Of a stretch of 64,000 bases of DNA, positions 47,644 through 59,827 are shown piece after piece; the first letter of the stretch is position 1; each line of letters begins with the position of its first letter. The position numbers and the translations under genes are program-made. This stretch comes from Propionicicella superfundia DSM 22317 (GTDB taxonomy: Bacteria; Actinomycetota; Actinomycetes; Propionibacteriales; Propionibacteriaceae). The stretch lies in assembly GCF_000423465.1 (NCBI RefSeq), contig NZ_KE384020.1, positions 265,409 to 329,408 on the forward strand. The letters are read 5' to 3'. The notes beneath the pieces were generated by a model, which saw nothing but the letters and a program-made list of their open reading frames with translations, did not search any database and was not told the DNA's origin.

Positions 47644-49098
47644 GTGCGCTACGTCTCCACCCGCGGGGCGGCCGGCGATGTGCCGGTCGGGTTCTGCGAC
47701 ATCCTTCTCGAAGGCCTGGCCCCCGACGGCGGGCTGTACGTTCCGGAGTCCTATCCGCAGGTGTCGGCCGGGACGCTGGAGGAGTGGCGGGGCGTCCTCG
47801 CGACGCAGGGCTACGCAGAGCTCGCGTTCCGCGTCCTCAGCCTCTTCATCGACGACATCCCCGCCGCCGACCTGCAGGCGATCTGCGCTCGGGCGTACGC
47901 GGCCGAGGCATTCGGATCGCGTCTCGTCGTGCCCGCGACGCCGCTCGCGGGACGGCTGTGGCTCCTGCACCTGTCCAACGGCCCGACGGCAGCGTTCAAG
48001 GATGTCGCCATGCAGCTCCTCGGGGAGCTGTTCGCCTACGAGCTGGCGCGTCGCGGCTCGACGCTGAACATCCTCGGAGCGACGTCCGGCGACACGGGAT
48101 CGGCCGCCGAGTACGCGATGCGCGGCAAGCCGGGAGTCACGGTGTTCATGCTGACCCCGGCCGGCCGGATGTCGGCGTTCCAGCAGGCGCAGATGTTCTC
48201 CATCGACGACCCGCACATCGTCAACATCGCGGTGGACGGCGTGTTCGACGATTGCCAGGACCTCGTGAAGGACCTCGCCGGCGACCTCGCGTTCAAGCGG
48301 AGGTGGCGGCTGGGCGCCGTGAACTCGATCAACCTGGCGCGGCTGCTCGCCCAGGTCGTCTACTACGTGGCCGGATGGCTCCAGGCGACGTCCGGTCCCG
48401 GTCAGCCCGTGAGCTTCGCCGTCCCGTCCGGCAACTTCGGCAACATCTGTGCCGGTCACGTGGCGCGGCGGATGGGGGTGCCGATCGACACGCTGATCCT
48501 GGCGACCAACGAGAACAACGTGCTGCACGAGTTCTTCTCGACGGGCGTCTACCAGGTGCGCGGCGCGGCCGACACCTACGCCACCTCCAGCCCGTCCATG
48601 GACATCTCGAAGGCATCCAACTTCGAGCGCTTCGTGTTCGACCTGCTGGGCCGGGACGGCGCCCGTGTCCGCGACCTGTTCGGCTCCCCGGAGTTCGCCG
48701 CCACCGGACGTTTCGACCTGTCGGGCACCCCCGGGTTCGCCGGGCTTCGGGAGCGTTTCGGAATCGTGTCCGGGACGTCGGCCCACGCCGACCGGGTGGC
48801 CACCATCGCGCGCGTCCACGCCGAGACGGGTGTCACGATCGACCCGCACACCGCCGATGCCGTGAAGGTCGCCACCGACCTCATCGAGGGGGTCGCCGAG
48901 CCCGTGCTCGTCCACGAGACGGCGCTGCCGGTGAAGTTCGCGGCGACGATTCGCGAGGCGCTGGGGCACGCCCCGGAGGTCCCGGCGGTGTTCGCGGGAA
49001 TCGAGGGTCTGCCGCGGCACGTCGTGGATCTGCCCGACGATGCGGCGGTTCTCAAGGAGTTCATCGCGACGCGGCTCACGGCTCTCGCCGCCGGCTAG
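47644..49098 (+). CDS. thrC: threonine synthase
   Basis: PLP enzyme converting O-phosphohomoserine to threonine. The 484-aa length and the N-terminal domain (MRYVSTRG, FCDILLEGLAPDGGLYVPE) mark the longer, fungal- or E. coli-like class. The PLP lysine is at about residue 119 in GPTAAFKDVAMQ, and the phosphate-binding GATSGDTGSAA and PSGNFGN loops follow. GTG start, leaderless by position. No hom or thrB is adjacent. Confidence 0.95.
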   Translation: MRYVSTRGAAGDVPVGFCDILLEGLAPDGGLYVPESYPQVSAGTLEEWRGVLATQGYAELAFRVLSLFIDDIPAADLQAICARAYAAEAFGSRLVVPATPLAGRLWLLHLSNGPTAAFKDVAMQLLGELFAYELARRGSTLNILGATSGDTGSAAEYAMRGKPGVTVFMLTPAGRMSAFQQAQMFSIDDPHIVNIAVDGVFDDCQDLVKDLAGDLAFKRRWRLGAVNSINLARLLAQVVYYVAGWLQATSGPGQPVSFAVPSGNFGNICAGHVARRMGVPIDTLILATNENNVLHEFFSTGVYQVRGAADTYATSSPSMDISKASNFERFVFDLLGRDGARVRDLFGSPEFAATGRFDLSGTPGFAGLRERFGIVSGTSAHADRVATIARVHAETGVTIDPHTADAVKVATDLIEGVAEPVLVHETALPVKFAATIREALGHAPEVPAVFAGIEGLPRHVVDLPDDAAVLKEFIATRLTALAAG

Positions 49099-49101
49099 CA
49101 G

Positions 49102-49132
49102 GGGCTCCCCGGTCGAGCCGCTCGGCGAGCCC
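49102..49132. terminator. hairpin between thrC and the metallo-hydrolase gene
   Basis: Outer stem GGGCTC (49102-49107) with GAGCCC (49127-49132) and inner CGAG with CTCG around a CCG loop. It lies four bases after the thrC stop, between convergent genes. Confidence 0.5.
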
Positions 49133-49184
49133 GGCCCGACGGTGTCGCGATGGTGCCGTGGCCGCGTTCGCGCCCCGGAGATCC

Positions 49185-50024
49185 TCAGGACAGGGGGCGG
49201 ACGGGCAACTGCTCGCGTGGGATCAGGCCCTTGCCCGCCAACTCCGCGTACAGCAGGGGCAGCGCCGCCCTCACCGTCGGCTCGGGGAACGGCCAGTCGC
49301 CCTTCTCCCAGGCGTCCTCTTCGGCAACGCCCTGCTTGACGAGGTACTCGGCCTGCCCGTACAGCGCCGAGATGCGTGCGCGCTGGTCGAATGCGAAGAC
49401 ACGGTCGACCGGGTCGCCGTGTCCCGGGACGATGAGGGCGTCCTCGCCGAGGATGCCGAGGATGCCGTCGAGTGCGGCCGGCCAGGCGGCGATGGAGCTC
49501 TCGGGTCCGAACTGCGGCGGGTCGAGCGACTCCAGCAGGTCGCCGGCGAACACCACCTCGTGTTCGGGCACGATGACGACCAGATCCCCGGCGGTGTGTC
49601 CGGGCCCGAAGTGGACGATCTCGGCCCGGACACCGCCCAGGTCGACCGTGGTCGCGAGGTGGACGAGCTGTGACGGCAGCACGAGCTCGGCCGGGTCGAT
49701 GCGCAGTTCGAACGCTTCCTCGAGGACGACGGGGTCGGCCAGGTCCTGCTCGAGGGATGCGTGACCGATCGTGGGCAGGTCGGTGAAGGCCGCCAGTCCG
49801 AAGAAGTGGTCGTAGTGGCGATGCGTGACGACCACGTGGGTTACGTCGGCGACCTCGGCGGCGCGTTCGCGGATCCGACGACCCTGCTCGGGCCAGCTTC
49901 CCGTGTCGATGAGCAGCGCTCCGGTGTCGCCCACCACGAGGCCGATGTTGACGTGCTCGGGCTGGGCCACGAGCCGCCACACGCCGTGCGTCACGCGGAT
50001 CCAGTCGCTGAGTTCGCTCGCCAT
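49185..50024 (-). CDS. metallo-beta-lactamase fold hydrolase
   Basis: A 279-aa MBL-fold protein with the metal motif HxHxDH at residues 68-73 (THRHYDH), GPGHTAGD, and further ligands in FAGDLLES and VPGHGDPV. Family members are glyoxalase II-like or other thioester/lactone hydrolases; the substrate cannot be named. ATG at 50024. No operon partner on its strand. Confidence 0.88.
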   Translation of the reverse strand: MASELSDWIRVTHGVWRLVAQPEHVNIGLVVGDTGALLIDTGSWPEQGRRIRERAAEVADVTHVVVTHRHYDHFFGLAAFTDLPTIGHASLEQDLADPVVLEEAFELRIDPAELVLPSQLVHLATTVDLGGVRAEIVHFGPGHTAGDLVVIVPEHEVVFAGDLLESLDPPQFGPESSIAAWPAALDGILGILGEDALIVPGHGDPVDRVFAFDQRARISALYGQAEYLVKQGVAEEDAWEKGDWPFPEPTVRAALPLLYAELAGKGLIPREQLPVRPLS

Positions 50025-50215
50025 GCCCCTAGCCTGCCACCTCGGTCGGGGCGGCACGCCGGGACCGTGCGGGTACACCGAACCCGGCCGTGCCGCCGAC
50101 GGGCGAAACGGACTCACAACCGGCATGTAACGCCGCCGTGACGTCGACACCGCATGCTGGTCGTGTCCAGGATGAACGCCCCTGTCGGGGCGAGGCGCTT
50201 CCGGGAGGGACGGGA

Positions 50216-50740
50216 ATGGCGGAGGCAGGGAGCACGCGGGTCGAGGTGACCCCCATGTGCGTGGGAGGCACGTTGCGCGGGTTCCTCATCCTGGGGCGGT
50301 GGCCGCAGGACACGGTCGAATGGGCGCAGTTCCTCATCGTCGCCGTCCGCACTGCGGCTGTTCCGGGCATGCTTCCGGCCGGCAGCACCGTGTTCCGCGT
50401 GATCGAGGACCTGCCGGATCCCGCGCCGTACGCCGCGATCGGACTCGTTCTCATCGAAGGGTCCCTCGTCGGCGACGACGCGATCGAGCCGGGCCGCTTC
50501 GGGGCGCTGCCTCCGGCGCTGGCCGTCCTGCACCCGCCGTCGGAGTCGCCGGGCGACCGGGCGGGGACCGCGTCGGGCTGCCTGTTCCTGCCGGGGCTGC
50601 CGCATCTCGGGCTGGACCATCGTGCCGCCTGGGTGGAGACCGACGCGGACGGGGTCGTGACCCGGCTGACGAGCAAGGCCGATCTCGATCCGCGCGCCGA
50701 CGTCGACACCGCCGTCCTGGCCGCCCTGATCGCGGCCTGA
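50216..50740 (+). CDS. conserved hypothetical protein upstream of hrcA
   Basis: A 174-aa protein that I do not recognise. It has no clear signal peptide or helices; the predicted pattern is mixed alpha/beta with a hydrophobic FLILGRWPQDTVEWAQFLIVAV core and a polar, proline-rich middle (LPPALAVLHPPSESPGD). ATG at 50216 with GGGAGGG six bases upstream supports real translation. It precedes the hrcA operon by 107 bases on the same strand but is separated from it by the CIRCE promoter. Confidence 0.7.
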   Translation: MAEAGSTRVEVTPMCVGGTLRGFLILGRWPQDTVEWAQFLIVAVRTAAVPGMLPAGSTVFRVIEDLPDPAPYAAIGLVLIEGSLVGDDAIEPGRFGALPPALAVLHPPSESPGDRAGTASGCLFLPGLPHLGLDHRAAWVETDADGVVTRLTSKADLDPRADVDTAVLAALIAA

Positions 50741-50783
50741 CGCCCGTCGCGAGCGCTCGGGCACCGTCGGCGCCGCGGCGCGG

Positions 50784-50812
50784 TCGGCACGTTCCCGGGA
50801 AGGCGATAGACT
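50784..50812 (+). promoter_or_regulatory. promoter of the hrcA-dnaJ operon
   Basis: TCGGCA at 50784-50789 and TAGACT at 50807-50812 are 17 bases apart. The -10 overlaps the first bases of the CIRCE element, so HrcA binding would block it. Confidence 0.6.
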
Positions 50813-50837
50813 GGCACTCATACGCCGAGAGTGCCAG
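50811..50837 (+). promoter_or_regulatory. CIRCE element (HrcA operator)
   Basis: CTGGCACTC and its exact inverse GAGTGCCAG flank a nine-base spacer, the CIRCE geometry; the outer bases differ slightly from the TTAGCACTC consensus. It lies between the promoter and the hrcA start, so hrcA represses itself. Confidence 0.92.
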
Positions 50838-50847
50838 GAGGTGGACG

Positions 50848-51864
50848 ATGCTCGACGACAGGAAGCTCCAGATCCTGCGCGCGATCGTCGCCGACTATGT
50901 ATCCAGCATGGAACCGGTGGGATCGAAGGCGTTGGTCGAACGGCACAACCTCGACGTCTCTCCGGCAACGGTCCGCAACGACATGGCGGTGCTCGAGGAG
51001 GAGGGGTACATCACCCAGCCCCACACCTCCGCCGGCCGGATTCCCACCGACAAGGGCTACCGGCTGTTCGTCGACCGGCTCGGGGCGATCAAGCCGCTGT
51101 CGGTCGCCGAGCGCCGGGCGATCACGACCTTCATGGAGGGCGCGGTCGAGGTCGACGATGTCGTGATGCGGACCGTGCGGCTGCTGGCCAGCATCACGCG
51201 CCAGGTCGCGATCGTGCAGTATCCGGTGATGACGTCGACGACCGTGCGGCACGTGGACATCGTCGTGCTCGGCCCCGAGCGCGCCGTCCTCATCCTCGTG
51301 CATTCCTCCGGCAAGGTCGATCAGCGCATCCTCGAACTCCACGGTGAGACCGAGGAGGACGCGGCGGACCTCTCTGCCCGGTTCACGGCGGCGCTGGAGG
51401 GGCAGCCGCCGTCGATCGCCGTCGACAAGCTGGTGGCCGCCGTGGAGGCGCTTGCGCCCGAGCGGAAGCCGCTCGGGGAGGCCATCGGCGCGCACCTGAT
51501 GGAACTGCTCGCCGGCGATGCCTCGACGCGGGTGGTCGTCGGCGGCGTTCCCAACCTGTCGCGGTTCGGGCCGGAGTTCGCACACTCCCTGCGGCCGGTG
51601 CTGGAGGCTCTCGAGGAGCACGTGGTGCTGCTGCGTTTGCTGTCCGAGGCCAGCGAGGCCGACAATCTCGTGGTGCGAATCGGGCACGAGAACCCCTACG
51701 AGGAACTGCGGGGGACGTCCGTCGTGTCCAGTTCGTACGGCAACAGCAGCACCGTGCGCGCGACCCTCGGCATCGTGGGGCCCACGCGCATGGACTACCC
51801 CTCCACCATGGCGGCGGTGCGCGCCGTGGCCAGTTACGTCGGACGATTCCTTTCCGAAGGGTAA
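50848..51864 (+). CDS. hrcA: heat-inducible repressor HrcA
   Basis: Represses heat-shock genes at CIRCE sites, with GroEL as the usual co-factor. The 338-aa protein begins [19 protein letters not shown], with a winged helix ([35 protein letters not shown]) and the C-terminal dimerisation region ending in [17 protein letters not shown] with AGGAGGT ahead. dnaJ follows after ten bases. Confidence 0.96.
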   Translation: MLDDRKLQILRAIVADYVSSMEPVGSKALVERHNLDVSPATVRNDMAVLEEEGYITQPHTSAGRIPTDKGYRLFVDRLGAIKPLSVAERRAITTFMEGAVEVDDVVMRTVRLLASITRQVAIVQYPVMTSTTVRHVDIVVLGPERAVLILVHSSGKVDQRILELHGETEEDAADLSARFTAALEGQPPSIAVDKLVAAVEALAPERKPLGEAIGAHLMELLAGDASTRVVVGGVPNLSRFGPEFAHSLRPVLEALEEHVVLLRLLSEASEADNLVVRIGHENPYEELRGTSVVSSSYGNSSTVRATLGIVGPTRMDYPSTMAAVRAVASYVGRFLSEG

Positions 51865-51874
51865 GACCAACCTG

Positions 51875-55744
<3,870 letters not shown>

Positions 55745-55752
55745 GCCGCGGG

Positions 55753-56724
55753 TCAGGACGCGCCGGGCTCCGCCGAACGCTCCGAAACCGCCGGATTTCT
55801 GCCGATTTCCGCGAGTTTGCGAGCGCTCGGCGCACGGTGGGGGCCAGACCAGAAGTCCCGCTCCCGGGCGAGGTTGTCGCGGGCGGCGGCCTCCCACAGC
55901 TCGTGGCCGGCGGCGGTCCGGAAGAGCCGGTCGCGATCGAGCAGCCGGTCCAGCACCGCGAGGCGACCCGCGCGCCAGCGCTCCTCGGGCAGATCGGGGT
56001 ATTCGAGCCGGACGTCGCGGACGTAGACGTCGTAGCGTCCGGGCACGACCGCCAGGATCGCCAGATCCGCATCGCTGAGCAGTGCCCCGGCCGCGTCCGC
56101 GGGGCCGGGGTCGTGGGTGGCGGTGAGCCGGACGAGCCTCGCCACCTCGGCCACCTCCGCCGTGGGCACGAGGCCGGGCAGCAGGCGTTCGGCCAGCCGG
56201 GCGGAGGCCTGCTCGTCGTCCCCGTCCGCGCCGTCGTGCACGGCGTCGTGGAACCACGCCGCCAGGACGGTCGGCCGGGCGCTCGGACCGGCGTCGAGGT
56301 CTGCCAGCCGGTCCAGGACGAAGGCGAGATGGCGCACGTCATGGTAATGGCGGTGCTCCTGCATCCAATGGCGCAACAGTTCGTCACCGATCCCGGCCGC
56401 TCCCGGCAGCGTCTCCTCCCACGCGGCGACGAGGCCGGGCACGACGGCGGCGCGCTTCGGGGCCCGCGCGGGGCCGCGGACCCGCAACCCCGAGGCGAGC
56501 AGCCGCCGGATCAGCTCCGTCTCCCGCACCGGCTCGGCTCCCAGGGCCACGAGATCGGCGTACAGCCGCCGGGGGACGTCGTAATGATCGTGGTCGAACG
56601 CGCGCCACGGAACACCGGCGCGCGTGGCGAACGCGTGCAGCTCGGCGAGCGAGACGTCCGACACCAGGTGCGAGAACACCGTGCCGTGCGCCGGCCACCG
56701 CGGCGGATCGATGAGGACGGCCAC
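55753..56724 (-). CDS. DUF4031 plus HD-domain protein
   Basis: A 323-aa two-domain protein. Residues 1 to about 85 (VLIDPPRWPAHGTVFSHLVSD, then FDHDHYDVP) match DUF4031. The rest is an HD-type metal-dependent phosphohydrolase-like domain with HYHDVRHLAFVL, AAWFHDAVHDG and TATHDP. A nucleotide or signalling-nucleotide substrate is conceivable but unproven. GTG start. A TACTGT -10 hexamer seven bases upstream suggests a leaderless message. It is convergent with the HAD gene. Confidence 0.85.
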   Translation of the reverse strand: MAVLIDPPRWPAHGTVFSHLVSDVSLAELHAFATRAGVPWRAFDHDHYDVPRRLYADLVALGAEPVRETELIRRLLASGLRVRGPARAPKRAAVVPGLVAAWEETLPGAAGIGDELLRHWMQEHRHYHDVRHLAFVLDRLADLDAGPSARPTVLAAWFHDAVHDGADGDDEQASARLAERLLPGLVPTAEVAEVARLVRLTATHDPGPADAAGALLSDADLAILAVVPGRYDVYVRDVRLEYPDLPEERWRAGRLAVLDRLLDRDRLFRTAAGHELWEAAARDNLARERDFWSGPHRAPSARKLAEIGRNPAVSERSAEPGAS

Positions 56725-56731
56725 GGCCGGA

Positions 56732-56737
56732 ACAGTA
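56732..56737 (-). promoter_or_regulatory. -10 element of a leaderless promoter for the DUF4031-HD gene
   Basis: Minus-strand TACTGT (TANNNT) followed by seven bases and the GTG at 56724. No ribosome site is present. Confidence 0.5.
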
Positions 56738-56835
56738 GCCCCCCTACGGGGCGGGCGCCATCGCCGGCCTCCCGGTGAGCGGCGGTTCGCGCCCGGCCTC
56801 CTGTGCGGGAGCAGGAGCCGTGGCAGGCTAGGGAT

Positions 56836-57276
56836 ATGACTGACTACGACCCGACCATGCCCGACGAGTCGGAACAGTTGGACCAACTGCAGCCCGACGA
56901 GACGATGATCGACCGCGGCGTCGCGGACATCCTCGACGAGGGACTGACCGTCCCCGAGAACTGGTCTCCGGCCCAGGGCTACGGCAACACGCCGGCCGAG
57001 ATGCGCCAGGGCGAGACGCTCGACCAGCGCGTCGTCCAGGAGATCCCCGAACCGGCGCCCGCCGTGGAGCCGCCCGCCCCGTGGAATCCCGACCCGACCG
57101 AACGGCGTGAGGTGGGCTCGCGACGCTCCGGTCGTCTCGTCGACGCCAACGAGGGCTACCCGGGCGAGGACTCCGAGGCTCAGGCCGTCGGCCACGATGT
57201 GGGGCTGTCCGGCGGTGCGGCGACGGCCGAGGAGGCGGCGATGCACGTCATCGACGAGTTCGAGGAGAGCGACTGA
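56836..57276 (+). CDS. DUF5709 family protein
   Basis: A 146-aa acidic, probably disordered actinobacterial protein of the DUF5709 family. Conserved points are VADILDEGLTVPENW, GETLDQRVVQEIPEP, the GRLVDANEG stretch and the C-terminal VGLSGGAATAEEAAMHV. It has no membrane segment or catalytic motif and no known function. ATG at 56836; an in-frame ATG-less upstream extension was not used. pip follows 92 bases later. Confidence 0.85.
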   Translation: MTDYDPTMPDESEQLDQLQPDETMIDRGVADILDEGLTVPENWSPAQGYGNTPAEMRQGETLDQRVVQEIPEPAPAVEPPAPWNPDPTERREVGSRRSGRLVDANEGYPGEDSEAQAVGHDVGLSGGAATAEEAAMHVIDEFEESD

Positions 57277-57368
57277 CCGCAGGAACGTGACCGTCGGCGC
57301 AGACGGCGCGCCCGTGACAGACACCGACGGGGCGAACACCACGACGAGGACGAGGAGAGACGACAACC

Positions 57369-58322
57369 ATGAGCCTGTACCCCCTGATCGAGCCGTATGA
57401 GACCGGGTTGCTGGACGTCGGCGACGGACAGCGGATCTACTGGGAGGAGTGCGGCAACCCCGAGGGGAAGCCCGCGGTGTTCGTCCACGGCGGACCGGGA
57501 GGAGGGTCGCTGCCCTCGGCCCGGAGGTTCTTCGACCCCGAGCGATACCGCATCGTCCTGTTCGACCAGCGGATGTGCGGTCGCAGCCTGCCCCACGCCA
57601 GCGAGCCCGGAGCAGACCTCTCCGCCAACACGACCTGGAATCTCGTCGCCGACCTCGAACGGCTCCGCGCCGCCCGCGGCATCGACCGCTGGCTGGTGTT
57701 CGGCGGCTCGTGGGGGAGCACCCTGGCCCTGGCCTACGCGCAGACGCATCCGGCCGCGGTGACCGAGCTCGTCCTGCGTGGGATCTTCACCTGCCGGCGC
57801 TCCGAGCTCGACTGGTACTACAACGGCGGGGCCGGTGCCTTCGCCCCGGCCTGGCGGGAGAGCTTCCTGGCTCCGCTCGGCGGTGCGGCCTTCGCCGGTG
57901 ACGCGATCGCCGCGTATCACGACCTGCTGTTCGATCCCGATCCCGCTGTGCACGGCCCGGCCGGGGTCGCGTGGACGACCTGGGAGGCCGCCACCGTCCA
58001 TCTCCATTACAGCCAGGCCGAGGTCGACGCGATGAGCGATCCGGCCTTCGCCATCGCGTTCGCCCGGATCGAGAACCACTTCTTCTTCCACGACGCGTGG
58101 CTGAGGCCGGGGCAACTGCTCGCGGACGTCGATCGGATCCGGCACATCCCCGCGGTCATCGTGCAGGGCACCTACGATCTCGCCTGCCCGCCGGTGACGG
58201 CGTGGGAGCTGTCCCGTGCCTGGCCGGAGGCCGACGCGCACTTCCTGGACTGCGGGCACTCGGCGACCGAGCCGCTCATCGCCGACCGCCTCGTCGCGGC
58301 CACCGACGCCTTCGCAGGCTGA
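57369..58322 (+). CDS. pip: proline iminopeptidase
   Basis: Alpha/beta-hydrolase of family S33 that removes N-terminal proline from peptides, 317 aa, cytosolic. The nucleophile Ser114 is in GGSWGS, the acid in GTYDLACP and the histidine in CGHSA. The oxyanion-side motif HGGPGGG is present. The usual DQRGCGRS reads DQRMCGRS here. ATG with GAGGAGAG ahead. Confidence 0.93.
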   Translation: MSLYPLIEPYETGLLDVGDGQRIYWEECGNPEGKPAVFVHGGPGGGSLPSARRFFDPERYRIVLFDQRMCGRSLPHASEPGADLSANTTWNLVADLERLRAARGIDRWLVFGGSWGSTLALAYAQTHPAAVTELVLRGIFTCRRSELDWYYNGGAGAFAPAWRESFLAPLGGAAFAGDAIAAYHDLLFDPDPAVHGPAGVAWTTWEAATVHLHYSQAEVDAMSDPAFAIAFARIENHFFFHDAWLRPGQLLADVDRIRHIPAVIVQGTYDLACPPVTAWELSRAWPEADAHFLDCGHSATEPLIADRLVAATDAFAG

Positions 58323-58371
58323 TCCGGAAGGCCGTCGTCGCGAACGCCCTCGACACCGGACCGGGGCTTGA

Positions 58372-58411
58372 CATCCGGAGCGCCTCTCGACCTGTTCGGG
58401 CGCTCCGGATG
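58372..58411. repeat. long inverted repeat after pip, with a TTGACA box
   Basis: Perfect 13-base inverted repeat (CATCCGGAGCGCC at 58372-58384 and its inverse at 58399-58411) with a 14-base loop. It may end the pip transcript. TTGACA at 58368-58373 overlaps its left arm, so an operator role for the downstream AAA+ gene is also possible. The 277-base gap 58323-58599 otherwise shows only a TAGCTT at 58427-58432. Confidence 0.6.
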
Positions 58412-58599
58412 ACCCCCGCGGCGTAGTAGCTTGGCGGCAGCCCGAACACGTGCGCCGCGTCCTCCCACCGTGCCGCTCTGCCAGGCTGCGCCGCCCTGGG
58501 AGCGTCGCGCCGGGCGGCGCGCACGCCTCGCGATGCCGTAGTGCCGGCGCGGTGCATGAGATTCGTGACACGGGAACCGACACCCGGGGAAGGGGCGCC

Positions 58600-59793
58600 A
58601 TGGCGCAGGACGAGGACTTCCTCGACGTGATCGAGAACGAGCTGGGCTCGGACCCGCAGAATCTGGGGCTGCGCGAGGACTTTGTCGTCTTGTTGCTGCA
58701 GACGGATCCGGACCGCGCGGCGCGCGAGCTGGCGGTGTTCGAGGACGCGGGCGGCGACCCGGCCCGCGTGCGTGTCCTGCGGGCGCGTCTCATGGCCGCC
58801 CGCCTGCGCGGCGGCGGGGTCGCCGCACCCGTCCCGCCGCCATCGTCTGTCCCCGTCCGGGTTCCGGTTCCGTCCGACACCGACCTCGACGAGCGCTCGA
58901 CCGATCACCTGTGGGACGCCGAGCGTCCGGCGGTCACCCTCGCCGATGTCGCGGGTCTCACCGAGGTGAAGCAGCACCTCGACTCGACCTTCCTCGCGCC
59001 CCTGCGAAACCCCGAGCTCGCTGCGGCGTTCGGACAGACGCCGGGTGGATCGCTGCTGATGTACGGACCGCCCGGCTGCGGCAAGACGTTCATCGCCAAG
59101 GCGATCGCGGGCGACCTGGGCGCGTCGTTCATCCACGTCACCCTCGCCGACCTGCTCAGCAAGTGGATCGGGGACAGCGAGAAGGCCATCCGGAGCGTGT
59201 TCCGGGACGCCCGCTCCGCCGCGCCGTGCGTCATCTTCTTCGACGAGTTCGATGCGCTCGGCGGGCGTCGCGCCTCGGGCGGCGGCGGGTCGCACTCGAT
59301 GCGGATGGTCGTGACGCAGCTCCTCGAGGAGCTCGACGGCGTCGCCAGCGACAACGACGGGGTCTACTTCCTCGCCGCGACCAACCGTCCGTGGGACATC
59401 GACCCGGCGCTTCGCCGTCCCGGCCGCATCGACCGCACGGTGCTCGTCCTGCCGCCCGACGCGGTCGCGCGGGCGGCCATCCTGCGCGGGGAGCTGGCGG
59501 GCAAGCCCGCCCCGGACGCCGACGTCCTCGCGGTCGCCGCCGCGACCGAGGGGTTCTCGGGGGCCGACATCGCGCAGGTGGCGCGGATCGCCCTGCAGCA
59601 GTCGCTCGCCGCGTCGATGAGCGCGGGCGCGATCGTGCCGGTGACCACTGACGGACTGTTGGCGGCCGTGGCTGAGACCCTTCCGTCGACCACGTCGTGG
59701 TTCGACCAGATGGCGCCCGTGCTCGAGTACGGCGTCGACGACGGCACGTTCGCGCAGCTTCGCGCCTATCGCGTCCGGCACGGCATGCGATGA
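58600..59793 (+). CDS. AAA+ ATPase paired with a TPR protein
   Basis: A 397-aa single-ring AAA ATPase of the classical (FtsH/katanin-like) clade. An N-terminal helical region of about 90 residues and a proline-rich linker precede the ATPase domain, which has Walker A GPPGCGKT at 156-163 and Walker B VIFFDEFD at 211-218. The pore-loop candidate is SKWIGDSEKA, and the arginine fingers lie in ALRRPGRID. There are no membrane helices or protease domain. ATG with GGGAAGGGG ahead. The TPR gene follows 34 bases later, so the two likely act together. Role unknown. Confidence 0.85.
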   Translation: MAQDEDFLDVIENELGSDPQNLGLREDFVVLLLQTDPDRAARELAVFEDAGGDPARVRVLRARLMAARLRGGGVAAPVPPPSSVPVRVPVPSDTDLDERSTDHLWDAERPAVTLADVAGLTEVKQHLDSTFLAPLRNPELAAAFGQTPGGSLLMYGPPGCGKTFIAKAIAGDLGASFIHVTLADLLSKWIGDSEKAIRSVFRDARSAAPCVIFFDEFDALGGRRASGGGGSHSMRMVVTQLLEELDGVASDNDGVYFLAATNRPWDIDPALRRPGRIDRTVLVLPPDAVARAAILRGELAGKPAPDADVLAVAAATEGFSGADIAQVARIALQQSLAASMSAGAIVPVTTDGLLAAVAETLPSTTSWFDQMAPVLEYGVDDGTFAQLRAYRVRHGMR

Positions 59794-59827
59794 GCCCCGG
59801 CATGGACCCTACGACAGGAGGACACCG

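Noticed and set aside
46498-49980. A 1,160-codon open frame on the minus strand across the LOG gene, thrC and beyond
   Set aside because: Only the terminal 368 codons encode a recognisable protein (LOG family). The upstream part is antisense to thrC and reads as low-complexity sequence.
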